The notes beneath the pieces are model-generated. The model did not search any database. It saw only the letters and a program-made list of their open reading frames with translations, and was not told the DNA's origin. Shown here one piece after another: positions 17,099 through 25,993 of a DNA stretch of 64,000 bases. Position 1 is the first letter of the stretch. Each line of letters opens with the position of its first letter. The DNA is taken from positions 124,001 through 188,000 of the forward strand of contig NZ_BPLU01000008.1 of the NCBI RefSeq assembly GCF_019656315.1. Direction: 5' to 3'. The position numbers were made by a program, and so were the translations under genes. This DNA is from Flavobacterium sp. UMI-01 (lineage in GTDB: Bacteria; Bacteroidota; Bacteroidia; Flavobacteriales; Flavobacteriaceae).

Positions 17099-18562
17099 TT
17101 AGACTTCTTGAATTTCAGGTTGTATTAATTGTTTGATTTTAATTTGGAATGCTGCAAACAACAAGGTGGTAATTGGGCTTAAAATATTAAAAATGGCATA
17201 GGGTAAATACTCAATTGTAGCCACTCCTAAAGTGCCTGATTGGTATGCACCACAAGTATTCCACGGAATTAAAACAGAGGTAACAGTTCCTGAATCTTCC
17301 AATGTTCGACTTAAATTCTCTGGTGCTAGTCCCTTTTTTTGATAGGCTTTGGCAAACATTTTACCTGGAATAACTAGTGATAAATATTGGTCCGAAGCCG
17401 TAATGTTGATTGCTAAACAACTTCCCACGGTGGAAGCGAACAGCCCAAAAGTAGTATGAGCAATTTTTAATAAGGACTGACTTATTCTTGCCAAGGCACC
17501 AATAGCGTCCATGATTCCTCCAAAAACCATTGCGCAGAGGATGAGCCAAATTGTACCGAGCATTTTTTGCATTCCGCCTGAGGTAAATAAGTCGGCTAAG
17601 GTTTTGTTATTGGTTGGCACCACAACTTCTCGAGTTATGGCATTCATGATTCCTTTATACCCTGATTCTAATGTCATTTCGGATACTCCTGCAATTTGAT
17701 TGATGATGTGAGGTTGAAAAAAAAGCGCAAATACAGCGGCTAAAATCGTTCCGATAAAAAGGGCGATAAGAGGTTCGGTCTTTTTTATGATAAGTCCAAT
17801 TACCAATACAGGAACAGCAAACAACCAAAGTGAAGTATTAAATGTAGATTGCAGGTCGATTAAGAGTTGGTTTATATTGACATCGCCTTTGCTTTCTACA
17901 TTCAATCCCATGATGATGAAAATAAGTAAGGTTACGATGTAAGTAGGGGTAGTGGTGAGTATCATGTAGCGAATGTGAGTAAACAAATCAGTTCCTGCCA
18001 TAGCGGGAGCTAAATTGGTCGTGTCAGAAATAGGGGATAATTTATCACCAAAATAGGCGCCCGAAATCACCGCACCCGCCACCATCCCTAAGTCAAAACC
18101 CAAAGCACCACCTACACCAATAAGCGCAATTCCCACTGTTGCACTCGTTGTCCACGAACTTCCTGTAGCAATGGATATGATAGAACAAATGATTAAAGTG
18201 GCTGGTAAAAAAATGGTGGGATTCAAAATTTGTAAACCGTAATAAATCATAGTGGGAATGATACCACTTACAAACCAAGTACCCGCTAAGGCACCTACCA
18301 TGAGTAAAATTAAAATAGCTCCTACCGTTGATTGGATATTTTTAGCTACCTCCTCCATCATTTTGTGGAAACTAACTTTGTTGAAAAAACCAATGATAGC
18401 AGCAATAGCACCCCCTATCAATAATACAAATTGATTGCTACCACTCAAAGCATCGTCGCCAAACACATAGACGTTAAATCCCAGTAAAATAATAATCGCA
18501 AAAACCGGAACTAAGGCTTCTCCTACTGATAACTCTTTATTTCTGTGAATTTTTATTTCCAT
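17099..18562 (-). CDS. nhaC: Na+/H+ antiporter, NhaC family
   Basis: Inner-membrane antiporter of 487 aa with about 11-12 hydrophobic segments. Family landmarks include SSWTTSATVGIALIGVGGALG near residue 133, GAYFGDKLSPISDTTNLA near 168 (the conserved region with polar membrane residues), and DSGTVTSVLIPWNTCGAYQ near 425. It should exchange Na+ for protons and help pH and sodium control; some NhaC proteins exchange organic acids. It starts 29 nt downstream of the NagZ-like gene on the same strand, making it the last gene of the peptidoglycan unit. The reason for that link is not evident. Confidence 0.88.
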   Translation of the reverse strand: MEIKIHRNKELSVGEALVPVFAIIILLGFNVYVFGDDALSGSNQFVLLIGGAIAAIIGFFNKVSFHKMMEEVAKNIQSTVGAILILLMVGALAGTWFVSGIIPTMIYYGLQILNPTIFLPATLIICSIISIATGSSWTTSATVGIALIGVGGALGFDLGMVAGAVISGAYFGDKLSPISDTTNLAPAMAGTDLFTHIRYMILTTTPTYIVTLLIFIIMGLNVESKGDVNINQLLIDLQSTFNTSLWLFAVPVLVIGLIIKKTEPLIALFIGTILAAVFALFFQPHIINQIAGVSEMTLESGYKGIMNAITREVVVPTNNKTLADLFTSGGMQKMLGTIWLILCAMVFGGIMDAIGALARISQSLLKIAHTTFGLFASTVGSCLAINITASDQYLSLVIPGKMFAKAYQKKGLAPENLSRTLEDSGTVTSVLIPWNTCGAYQSGTLGVATIEYLPYAIFNILSPITTLLFAAFQIKIKQLIQPEIQEV

Positions 18563-18591
18563 AAATGTGGTTTTAGGAGATTAGTTTTGAT

Positions 18592-20190
18592 TTAACAAAC
18601 AGTCAAATTTACTGGTAAACTTCCCGTAGCTTGGATTTTGTTTAACAATGCATGAGCCGCGGATTGTTGAAATTCTTCAAAATTTTGATACGCTTGTATA
18701 ATTCCTTCTGCCGAATTTAAATGAGGAATCACTTGTAAAGCATAAGGGTTTCCAAAAAGGTAGAAGATACATTTTTTGGTTGTAAAAAGAGTACTTAAAA
18801 GTGTCAATATACTGTCTTCAATTTCGAAATTTTGCAAAGGTTTGGCTTTGGGGACAAATAAAGCAATAAGGAGGGTGTCCAATGGAGCTACGTTAGTCGT
18901 AAAAGCTGCAATTTGCTCAGAACTTCCGTTGGTTACAGAAAGAATTGGTGCTTCAGTAGTCGCTGCAATCGTTTGGCTAAATGCATTGGTACCCTCTTGG
19001 TAAACACTTAGAATTCCCAGTTTTTTGTTTTGGGAAGCTTCCAAAACCATTTCGAGATTGTAGTTGTCTTTTATCGTTGTAATGCAGGAAGTTGCTATTT
19101 TTTGATTCAAAAGAGATGCTGCGGTAAAATCCAGTTGGCCCATGGTTCCCGATTTTGTGTCAAACAATCCTGCTTTTTTCTTGCACGCTAGGATTCGGTT
19201 GTAGCTAGCTTCAATGCGTTCTGGCGAAGCATTTTTGAGAATTTCTTGAATCCCTTCGGCTACATTTTCGGCAAAACACAATACATCATTTCCAGCGTTA
19301 AAAGCTTCCCATTCTAATTGTCCTTTGGTTTGGTATAATTTGGACACACTATGCATGTTTAAAGCATCCGAAATTACTAAGCCGTCATATTGAAGTTTAT
19401 TACGCAAAAGCTCTTCAATAATCGCCTTAGATAAGGTTGCTGATGTGTTTTTTCCGTTATTCAATGCTGGCACAGCCAGATGTCCAATCATAATAGAATC
19501 GACTTGTTGTTTAATGCCTTCAATAAATGGAAATAATTCGTTTTCCAATAGTTCTTCCAAACTTTCTTCGAGAATGGGTAAGCCTAAATGCGAATCTACA
19601 TTGGTATTACCATGTCCAGGAAAATGTTTCAAACAGCCTAAAACACCTACTTCACTCATTCCTCGTAAATATTCTAGGGCAAAACGAGCTACTTTTTCTT
19701 TGTTTTCACCAAACGAACGATAGCCAATTACAGGATTATTAGGATTGTTATTGATGTCCGCCAGCGGAGCTAAATTGTAATGAATTCCCGCCGACTTTAA
19801 GTCTAATCCGATTTGCTTTCCTACTTCGTAAACCAAATGGGCTTGGTTTTCAGGCAAAGCTCCCAATGTGATTGCGTACGGATATTGTGGCGTTTTTTCA
19901 ACACGCATAGCCAATCCCCATTCGGCATCAATACTCATTAAAAGAGGAGTAGTGGCACATTTTTGATAGCGAACGATTAAATCTTTCAACCGTTCGTAAC
20001 TGTCGTCGTTATAAACGATAGGTTTTTTGCTTTCATAATTGGTAGCCGCACTGGCTCGGCTATGGAAAAAAGTAAGTCCGCCTATATGATGCTCCCGAAT
20101 TAATTGTTCAGTAGCCTGAATGTTTTCTTCCGTATCATTGATGAATACCGCTGGAAAAAAGAATTGCCCTATTTTTTGTTCAACAGTCAT
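18592..20190 (-). CDS. Glycoside hydrolase family 3, NagZ-like beta-N-acetylhexosaminidase
   Basis: GH3 enzyme of 532 aa. The catalytic barrel holds the NagZ hallmark KHFPGHGNTNVDSHLGLP near residue 190, whose His/Asp pair is the acid/base dyad unique to NagZ-type hexosaminidases, and the nucleophile region VISDALNMHSV near 281 with Asp. NagZ of E. coli is only about 340 aa; this protein has an added C-terminal domain as in two-domain GH3 enzymes. There is no signal peptide, so it should act in the cytoplasm, removing GlcNAc from imported anhydro-muropeptides. The adjacent AmpG-like permease gene supports this. Confidence 0.88.
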   Translation of the reverse strand: MTVEQKIGQFFFPAVFINDTEENIQATEQLIREHHIGGLTFFHSRASAATNYESKKPIVYNDDSYERLKDLIVRYQKCATTPLLMSIDAEWGLAMRVEKTPQYPYAITLGALPENQAHLVYEVGKQIGLDLKSAGIHYNLAPLADINNNPNNPVIGYRSFGENKEKVARFALEYLRGMSEVGVLGCLKHFPGHGNTNVDSHLGLPILEESLEELLENELFPFIEGIKQQVDSIMIGHLAVPALNNGKNTSATLSKAIIEELLRNKLQYDGLVISDALNMHSVSKLYQTKGQLEWEAFNAGNDVLCFAENVAEGIQEILKNASPERIEASYNRILACKKKAGLFDTKSGTMGQLDFTAASLLNQKIATSCITTIKDNYNLEMVLEASQNKKLGILSVYQEGTNAFSQTIAATTEAPILSVTNGSSEQIAAFTTNVAPLDTLLIALFVPKAKPLQNFEIEDSILTLLSTLFTTKKCIFYLFGNPYALQVIPHLNSAEGIIQAYQNFEEFQQSAAHALLNKIQATGSLPVNLTVC

Positions 20191-20200
20191 TTTGGGATTG

Positions 20201-20221
20201 AGGATTTAGGATTTAGGATTT
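20201..20221. repeat. Three exact tandem copies of AGGATTT
   Basis: The 42-nt spacer between the permease and GH3 genes contains AGGATTT three times in a row without change. It is a small tandem repeat with no clear role; such units vary in number between strains. Confidence 0.7.
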
Positions 20222-20232
20222 GAATTTGCTAT

Positions 20233-21513
20233 TTACTCTTCTTGCTCTTCTTTCTTTTTTCCAAAATCTTTAGGATAGATTAAAAAGCGCGACAAAATCA
20301 ATCCTGGAATTGTGGCTAAAAACACCCAGATAAAAAAGTTTCCATAACCTAAAAATTCTTGAATATAACCACTTAACATTCCAGGTAACATCATTCCTAA
20401 TGCCATAAATCCAGTGGCTATGGCGTAATGAGAGGTTTTGGATTCACCATCAGCAACATAAATGAGATACATCATAAAGGCAGCAAAACCAAATCCGTAA
20501 CCAAATTGTTCGGCAATGACTGTAGCATACACATAATATATGGACGCAGGATGAAAAAAAGCTAATAATATAAAACCAATAATGGGTAAATGCATGGTCA
20601 AAATCATTGGTAACATCCATTTGCCTAAACCATCTCTAGAAATGGCGATTCCACCCAAAATCCCTCCAATGGTTAAGGCTGAAACGCCAAAGGTTCCATA
20701 GATAATCCCTACATCTTGAGTGGTTAATCCGAGTCCACCAACAGTGATTGGGTCAATCAAAAAGGGCGTTAACATTTTTAATAGTTGCGATTCACCTAAA
20801 CGAAAAAGCAAAATGAACGAAAGGATGAGGCCAATTTGTTTCTTTTGAAAAAAACTACCAAAAACCACAAAGAAATTCTTTTTAGAATCCGAGTACGAAG
20901 CTTTGGCATTGTTGGCGGCTTCACTTTTTGGCGTTGCAAAATAGTTGTAAATGGTGAGAACAGTCATCAACAAACCAACAAAAATCATGGTATAAGACCA
21001 TGCTTTTTGATTGTCACCGTATTTTTGTTCGAGATACCCTCCAATGATGACAATTAAACCATTTCCAGTCAACATCGAAAGGCGGTAAAAAGTACTTCGA
21101 ATACCTAGGAAAAAAGATTGTTGTTCTTTTCTGAGTGCAATCATGTAAAAGCCATCGCTGGCCACATCATTTGAGGCTGAGGCAAAAGCCGCCATCCAAA
21201 AGAAAGCCAAACTGATCATGAAAAAATGATTCAAAGGAATACTAAGTCCTACAATCAAAAAGGCAATTGATATCAATAATTGCATAGCCAAAAACCATTT
21301 TCTCTTGGTAGAATACAAATCGATAAACGGGCTCCATAAAGGTTTGATCACCCAAGGCAAGTACAATAAACTGGTATAAACTCCAATGTCTTCATTGCTG
21401 ATTCCTAGGTTTTTATACATGATAACCGAAACCGAAATAATAATTGCATAAGGCAATCCTGAAGCAAAGTTCAGTACAGGTATCCAGTACCAAGGGTTGG
21501 TATTATTCTTCAT
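20233..21513 (-). CDS. MFS transporter, AmpG-like muropeptide permease
   Basis: Twelve-helix major facilitator of 426 aa in the PAT/AmpG group. Early sequence WYWIPVLNFASGLPYAIII and LLYLPWVIKPLWSPFIDLYSTKRKW (residues 46-70) match the AmpG pattern LPYLLKPLWAPLVDR, with the inter-helix basic motif. AmpG proteins import GlcNAc-anhydroMurNAc peptides with protons. The start overlaps the end of the upstream GHL10 hydrolase by 11 nt and the next gene is NagZ-like, giving hydrolase, importer and cytoplasmic hexosaminidase in one unit. Substrate assignment is therefore strong by context, though not proven. Confidence 0.85.
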   Translation of the reverse strand: MKNNTNPWYWIPVLNFASGLPYAIIISVSVIMYKNLGISNEDIGVYTSLLYLPWVIKPLWSPFIDLYSTKRKWFLAMQLLISIAFLIVGLSIPLNHFFMISLAFFWMAAFASASNDVASDGFYMIALRKEQQSFFLGIRSTFYRLSMLTGNGLIVIIGGYLEQKYGDNQKAWSYTMIFVGLLMTVLTIYNYFATPKSEAANNAKASYSDSKKNFFVVFGSFFQKKQIGLILSFILLFRLGESQLLKMLTPFLIDPITVGGLGLTTQDVGIIYGTFGVSALTIGGILGGIAISRDGLGKWMLPMILTMHLPIIGFILLAFFHPASIYYVYATVIAEQFGYGFGFAAFMMYLIYVADGESKTSHYAIATGFMALGMMLPGMLSGYIQEFLGYGNFFIWVFLATIPGLILSRFLIYPKDFGKKKEEQEE

Positions 21514-23080
21514 AGGTGATTTGGTTTAGAATCGTTTTAGGATTTTTTGATATGGAAACAATTGTGGCTTCACTTTCATTTCCATAATAGTCAATATAAG
21601 AAACAGCACAACTGTTATTTTTCTCTAAATACGTTTTAGGTAAGGTGATATTGATGCTTCCTTTGTGTGCCGTAATGACAATTTTGTCGATAATGTGAGC
21701 AGGATTGGATACGTCAATTTTGTTACAATTTTTAACACCATAGACCAACACGTATCTCATTTTGTTGATTTCTGGAAATTTTAAAATAACATCCGCCATT
21801 TCATTTTGAGTTGTGATATCCCATACCACAGGCACATCCTCTACTTTGCGTTTAAAACCAGGCACCACATTGGGTAGGGCAGGATATTTGTATTGATTTT
21901 GAGCCAAAATTGTAGTAACCGCTTTGTTTTGGTTATTTAAGAACCATTTGGCACTAAAAAAACCATTCCCTTGAATGTTTTTGTATTGTCTGTTAAGATC
22001 AATTTGGTTTGGAATTTCAAATGGGTTGGTCCATTTTTTATCCGAGTCATTATTGATTTTATAGGTACTGTTTCCAATATAGACTGCCGTGTTTCCATTC
22101 GAATTCTCCGACCACCATTTTAACAATTTTGAATAAGAAGCTGTTTTGTGTTCAATGCTCCAATACAATTGAGGTAAAATATAATCAACCCATTTGTATT
22201 CCATCCAAGCCATTGGGTCAGCAAATAAGTCATCGTAATTGGTTTGACCTGATTGTGTTTCAGAACCTTTTGGATCAACAGATTTATTGCGCCAAACACC
22301 AAATGGGCTAATGCCAAACTGCACCCATGGTTTTATTTTTTTGATGGCATAGTTAGTACATTTAACGTAATTATTGGTATTCAAACGTCTCCAGTCAGAA
22401 AGAGATAATCCGTTACCGTACTTTTTATAAGCTGCAGCATCATTGAATTCCTGTCCTGGTATTTTGTAAGGGTAGAAATAGTCGTCAAAATGGACAGCAT
22501 CAATATCATAGTTTTTAACGACCTCTTCTATAACTGCCACAAGATGATTTTGTACTTCGGGGAGGCCTGGGTTATAATAATATTTTTCACCATATTTTAT
22601 CATCCATTCGGGATGTTTAATCATATCGTGGTTGGGGCTAAGTGTTTCTTTTTTTAGGTCAAATGTGGCTCTAAAAGGATTGAACCAAGCATGAAATTCA
22701 AAGCCACGCAAATGTGCTTGTTCAATCATCCATTCTAATGGGTCGTAATAAGGGTCTGGTGCTTTTCCTTCTTTTCCAGTTAGGTAGCGAGACCAAGGCG
22801 CAAGTTTAGAAGGATAAAAAGCATCGCCTACACTTCGGATTTGCGCAATAACAACATTAAAATTGAGTTTTTTGTAGGTGTCTAATATTTCAATATAATC
22901 AGCTTTTTGTTTTTCAACGGCATCTGTGCTGGTTTTTGGCCAGTCAATATTGACTACAGTTGCAATCCAAATGGCTCTAAATTCGTTTTTGGGGTGCAAA
23001 GAATTCACTTGTGCTAAGGAAACTGAAAAGAAGGTAGCCAAAAAGAAAGAAAGTACAGCTACTGAAAAGTTACGAGTCAT
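21503..23080 (-). CDS. Secreted glycoside hydrolase-like protein GHL10 (DigH-like)
   Basis: Family 10-like glycosyl hydrolase (DUF187) of 525 aa with an N-terminal signal peptide (FSVAVLSFFLATFFSVSLAQ). Landmarks: EFRAIWIATVVNIDWP, VVAQIRS-type strand (NVVIAQIRSVGDAFYPS) and VHFDDYFYPY near residue 200 with acidic catalytic candidates. E. coli DigH of this family cuts peptide-free (denuded) peptidoglycan glycan strands. The operon with an AmpG-like importer and NagZ-like enzyme fits such a role in the periplasm. The ATG at 23080 is chosen because the longer frame starts with a TTG (23107) lying inside a perfect TATTTTTG promoter element. Confidence 0.85.
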   Translation of the reverse strand: MTRNFSVAVLSFFLATFFSVSLAQVNSLHPKNEFRAIWIATVVNIDWPKTSTDAVEKQKADYIEILDTYKKLNFNVVIAQIRSVGDAFYPSKLAPWSRYLTGKEGKAPDPYYDPLEWMIEQAHLRGFEFHAWFNPFRATFDLKKETLSPNHDMIKHPEWMIKYGEKYYYNPGLPEVQNHLVAVIEEVVKNYDIDAVHFDDYFYPYKIPGQEFNDAAAYKKYGNGLSLSDWRRLNTNNYVKCTNYAIKKIKPWVQFGISPFGVWRNKSVDPKGSETQSGQTNYDDLFADPMAWMEYKWVDYILPQLYWSIEHKTASYSKLLKWWSENSNGNTAVYIGNSTYKINNDSDKKWTNPFEIPNQIDLNRQYKNIQGNGFFSAKWFLNNQNKAVTTILAQNQYKYPALPNVVPGFKRKVEDVPVVWDITTQNEMADVILKFPEINKMRYVLVYGVKNCNKIDVSNPAHIIDKIVITAHKGSINITLPKTYLEKNNSCAVSYIDYYGNESEATIVSISKNPKTILNQITYEE

Positions 23081-23104
23081 TTTTGGGATGTTTTTTATCA
23101 AAAT

Positions 23105-23112
23105 CAAAAATA
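23105..23112 (-). promoter_or_regulatory. Candidate -7 promoter element of the peptidoglycan operon
   Basis: TATTTTTG on the minus strand matches the flavobacterial -7 consensus TAnnTTTG and lies 24 nt upstream of the GHL10 ATG. No good TTG is present at the usual distance; the inverted repeat at 23128-23165 covers that place. Confidence 0.6.
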
Positions 23113-23127
23113 GTTTTTTTGGAGTAG

Positions 23128-23165
23128 TTTATTTCGATAAAATCCAAATATTTTATCGAAATAAA
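23128..23165. promoter_or_regulatory. Perfect 16-bp inverted repeat, candidate operator
   Basis: TTTATTTCGATAAAAT (23128-23143) and ATTTTATCGAAATAAA (23150-23165) are exact reverse complements with a 6-nt CCAAAT spacer. The repeat covers the -33 region of the promoter at 23105-23112. There is no T-run after it on the minus strand, so a terminator is unlikely; a binding site for a dimeric regulator is the better guess. Confidence 0.6.
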
Positions 23166-23310
23166 TACACACAACTTTTTTGCCAAAAATGGTAATTTAT
23201 TCCATTATTTAGAAAGAATAATTGAAATAGTAAAATAGGAGTTTGTATGGAAACTTATTAGTACTGCTTAACTTCCGGTGGAGGATGGGTTAAATTTGAT
23301 GTTTTTTGTT

Positions 23311-23964
23311 TTAAGGAGTCAGTATTGATAGTAATTCCATAGGATGGTTGATAATTTTTTGAGCTCCATCAGCTACCAATTCTTCTTCTGTTCGGTAGCC
23401 CCAACTTACACCTACCGCATACATATTGGCGTTTGTAGCAGTCAGCATATCAATGTCGGAATCGCCTACAAATACAATTTCATTTGGTTCTAATTGCCAA
23501 TTTTTTGCTGTTTCGATTGCTTTTGTAGGATTGGGCTTTTTCAACGGTTCCGTGGTTAATCCCAATATTGAATCAAAAACATCAGGAAAAAGGGTTTGGG
23601 TAATTGCTTTGGTTAATTCTTCGGCTTTATTAGAAAACACGCTTAATTGAATATTTAGTGTTTTTAATGTTGTAATTAATTCCAAAACTCCTGGATATAT
23701 TTTGGTTTTACAGGTGCAATTTTGCGTATAAACGGTGATCATCTCCTGGTAAGTTTCTTCGATTGTAATTTCGTTTTTGTGTGTAAGAGGAAGTGCTTTT
23801 TGTACTAAATTTCGAAGACCGCTACCTATGAAATATTGATAAGTTTCGTATGTATGTGTAGGGAATTGATAGGTGTTCAGGACAGTATTCATAGCGTCTG
23901 CTATATCTTCCAGCGAATCAATAAGTGTTCCGTCTAAATCAAATATAATACCTTTATAATTCAT
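23311..23964 (-). CDS. HAD family hydrolase, phosphoglycolate phosphatase-like
   Basis: HAD phosphatase of 217 aa. Motif I is DLDGTLIDS at residues 9-17 (nucleophile Asp9 and acid/base Asp11), the helical cap follows, motif II/III is around SVFSNKAEELT (Ser) and KKPNPTKAIETA (Lys), and motif IV is VFVGDSDIDMLTATNA with the metal-binding aspartates. This fits the Gph/PGP subgroup that removes 2-phosphoglycolate after DNA repair, but HAD substrates are hard to predict. It stands alone, 230 nt upstream of the GHL10 gene on the same strand. Confidence 0.85.
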   Translation of the reverse strand: MNYKGIIFDLDGTLIDSLEDIADAMNTVLNTYQFPTHTYETYQYFIGSGLRNLVQKALPLTHKNEITIEETYQEMITVYTQNCTCKTKIYPGVLELITTLKTLNIQLSVFSNKAEELTKAITQTLFPDVFDSILGLTTEPLKKPNPTKAIETAKNWQLEPNEIVFVGDSDIDMLTATNANMYAVGVSWGYRTEEELVADGAQKIINHPMELLSILTP

Positions 23965-23983
23965 GTTTGGTTGTTGCTTGATG

Positions 23984-24037
23984 TAAAAAAAACAGGGAAA
24001 TGTTAGTACAATAACTTACTAGCATTCCCGAGTTTTT
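23984..24037 (-). terminator. Candidate terminator after the nitroreductase gene
   Basis: GGGAAATGTTAGTA (23995-24008) pairs with TACTAGCATTCCC (24017-24029) with one bulge and one G-T pair. A-run on the plus strand at 23985-23991 gives a T-run after the stem on the minus strand. Confidence 0.6.
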
Positions 24038-24070
24038 TATGGGTTAAATAGAGGTTTGTTTTGGTATAAA

Positions 24071-24670
24071 TTACAATGTTTCGATAACGCTTGCCGCTAA
24101 TCGTCTTGATTTTGGGGTTACTTCTAATCGATTGAAATCGTCTTCGGAACCATAGCCTACGGCCATTGCAAAAAGAGGTTTGTAAGTACTCATATTCAAA
24201 ATAGCACTGTATTTATCGGCTTCGATTCCTTCCATTGCGGTAGAATCAAGTCCTAAGGCAACACTAGCCGTTAAGCCTACTCCTAAGGCAATATAGACTT
24301 GTTTTGCTAGCCAAATTTTTAATTCGGCTTCAGGTGTATTTGCTTTTATTTGGTTGTACCAATCTCTTCGGGCTTGAGGGAGTTCCTCGTCAACCACTTT
24401 TTGGAATGCTTCTAAGTCATCAGCCACACTAAAAACAACGAGCAATTGGGCTTGGTTGATTTTTTCCGTATTGTGCATTGAAACGGCTGCTAATTGTGAT
24501 TTTATTTCAGGATTTTGGATAAACGTAAATTTCCAAGGTTGGATATTAATCGAAGAAGGAGTAAGGCGTAATATTTCTTTTAAATCTTCAATTTTCTCTT
24601 GTGGAATTGATTTGCTTGAATTGTATTTTTTGGCGGTGTATCTCTTTTGGATTAATTCTAAAATACTCAT
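24071..24670 (-). CDS. NAD(P)H-dependent oxidoreductase, nitroreductase family (NfsB-like)
   Basis: FMN-dependent nitroreductase-fold enzyme of 199 aa. It has the N-terminal RYTAKKYNSSKSIP (FMN-phosphate contacting Arg/Lys), LTPSSINIQPWKFTFIQN near residue 36 (the conserved SSxNxQPW flavin motif), and ESDKYSAIL-like C-terminal GLDSTAMEGIEADKYSAILN where Flavin contacts and the substrate loop occur, as in NfsB and FRase I. Such enzymes reduce quinones, flavins or nitro compounds. It follows a VOC-family gene on the same strand. The natural substrate is not known. Confidence 0.87.
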   Translation of the reverse strand: MSILELIQKRYTAKKYNSSKSIPQEKIEDLKEILRLTPSSINIQPWKFTFIQNPEIKSQLAAVSMHNTEKINQAQLLVVFSVADDLEAFQKVVDEELPQARRDWYNQIKANTPEAELKIWLAKQVYIALGVGLTASVALGLDSTAMEGIEADKYSAILNMSTYKPLFAMAVGYGSEDDFNRLEVTPKSRRLAASVIETL

Positions 24671-24741
24671 TGCTTTTATATTTGTTTGAATAAAAAAACA
24701 AAGGTAATATAATTTGAAATTATAATCAGATTTGGGACTAA

Positions 24742-25125
24742 TTAGATGTCGTTGTTAACCTCAATCCAATATCCGTTAGGGTCTTGAAAATAAACTTGTT
24801 TTATGCCATCATCTCGAAGGTACATTTTGTTAGGTACATCCATCCAATCGCTATATTTAATTTGTAAATGGGTTAGATGCTTTACAAACAAATCGATATC
24901 AGGTGTTGCAAGGGCAAAATGTACTGCTTTGGTAATTTTGATTTCTTCATTAGGACGTGGAATCAAATGCAACTGTTTGTTATCTCCAAAAGCCAGCCAT
25001 CTCGTTTTAGAATTTGAAGCGGTATTTTTTATTTCTGGAATATTAAAAACGTTCTGGTAAAAAAGTACCGATTCCTCAACATCTTTTACAGATAGCGCTA
25101 CATGATTAAATGAAAAAGAAGGCAT
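24742..25125 (-). CDS. VOC family protein (glyoxalase/dioxygenase superfamily)
   Basis: Small metal-binding VOC protein of 127 aa built of two beta-alpha-beta-beta-beta units. Visible: FNHVALSVKDVEESVLFYQNVF at residues 5-26, where His7 is the first metal ligand, then LHLIPRP near 52, VHFALATPDID near 68 and the final QVYFQDPNGYWIEVN with the Glu ligand near 122. This is the glyoxalase I-like pattern. The gene lies 71 nt upstream of the nitroreductase-family gene and may be co-transcribed. Without neighbours of known pathway, the reaction is open. Confidence 0.85.
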   Translation of the reverse strand: MPSFSFNHVALSVKDVEESVLFYQNVFNIPEIKNTASNSKTRWLAFGDNKQLHLIPRPNEEIKITKAVHFALATPDIDLFVKHLTHLQIKYSDWMDVPNKMYLRDDGIKQVYFQDPNGYWIEVNNDI

Positions 25126-25292
25126 ATTTATTTTTTAATTTATGGGTTTGATTAAAATTATTCAATTGAACTGAGATTCCATAAGAGAAAAGCATTCCGT
25201 CTGCCTACTGGCAAGTAATGTGTTTTCACAAACTTACACTTTTACACAGGTATTTACCAATGATTAAGCTGCTTTTTGAGAATTATAACAAA

Positions 25293-25320
25293 AAAAGGCT
25301 GTCGAAAAAGACAGCCTTCA
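25293..25320 (-). terminator. Intrinsic terminator after the outer-membrane protein gene
   Basis: AAGGCTGTC (25295-25303) and GACAGCCTT (25310-25318) form a perfect 9-bp stem with a 6-nt loop; the plus-strand A-run at 25288-25296 supplies the T-run on the minus strand. Confidence 0.9.
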
Positions 25321-25339
25321 GTTTTATTGTAGTTGAAAA

Positions 25340-25822
25340 TTAGAATTGGTATCTCAAAGACAAAGCGATATCAGAACCGTAATTGTTTTTGTAATAACCG
25401 CTTCCTCCAAATTCAGGACGGAAATCCAAAGAAATTAACAACGGAATATCGAAGTTGTATTCAATACCCACATTTCCAGCAGCAAAAGCAAAAGAACCAC
25501 TGTCATTGAAGTTTTTGTTGTCAATACTCCAACTTCCAACACCACCACCGACACCAGCATACCAATTGAATCCTCCATCAATGTTCCAAACCCATTGGTA
25601 AAGTCCTGTCAATTTAAAGGCATCTACATTGTTACTATTTCTCCATCCTAAATCTAATTCTAAACGGTTGTTGCTAGATAATCCTCTTTGATACGAGATC
25701 TCTCCACCAAAACCATCATTGTCCCCAAAACGCAATCCTAAAGCATTTTTTGAAATATCCTGCGCTTGTGTGCTAAATGCTAATCCCATTAACATAAAGG
25801 CTGATAAAATAAGTTTTTTCAT
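25340..25822 (-). CDS. Predicted outer-membrane beta-barrel protein
   Basis: Secreted protein of 160 aa with a clear signal peptide (MKKLILSAFMLMGLAFSTQAQ). The mature part has alternating aromatic and glycine-rich segments (LGLRFGDNDGFGGEISYQRGL, GGFNWYAGVGGGVGSW, SLDFRPEF) and ends in SLRYQF, a terminal phenylalanine typical of barrel proteins inserted by BAM. This suggests a small eight-strand barrel. No enzyme motif is visible. It is monocistronic with its own terminator. The exact role is unknown. Confidence 0.8.
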   Translation of the reverse strand: MKKLILSAFMLMGLAFSTQAQDISKNALGLRFGDNDGFGGEISYQRGLSSNNRLELDLGWRNSNNVDAFKLTGLYQWVWNIDGGFNWYAGVGGGVGSWSIDNKNFNDSGSFAFAAGNVGIEYNFDIPLLISLDFRPEFGGSGYYKNNYGSDIALSLRYQF

Positions 25823-25993
25823 AATTTAATTGAGTTTTAACAATGTTATATTAAAATTATAACGGTAAATTTAAGCTATAATTGTTGAATTAGTATAAAA
25901 AGCAGTGAAAATTTTATAAGGAATTTAATGTCAGATATTTACGAGAGTCAAAATAAAATGAGATAAAATGGTTAAAAAATGATTGCACTTTGT

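Noticed and set aside
20201..20221. Possible CRISPR-like or VNTR array
   Set aside because: Only three 7-nt copies, no spacers, and no cas genes in the window.
24670..24742. VOC and nitroreductase genes as a resistance pair
   Set aside because: Both families are too broad; no sign of transfer or resistance context was seen.
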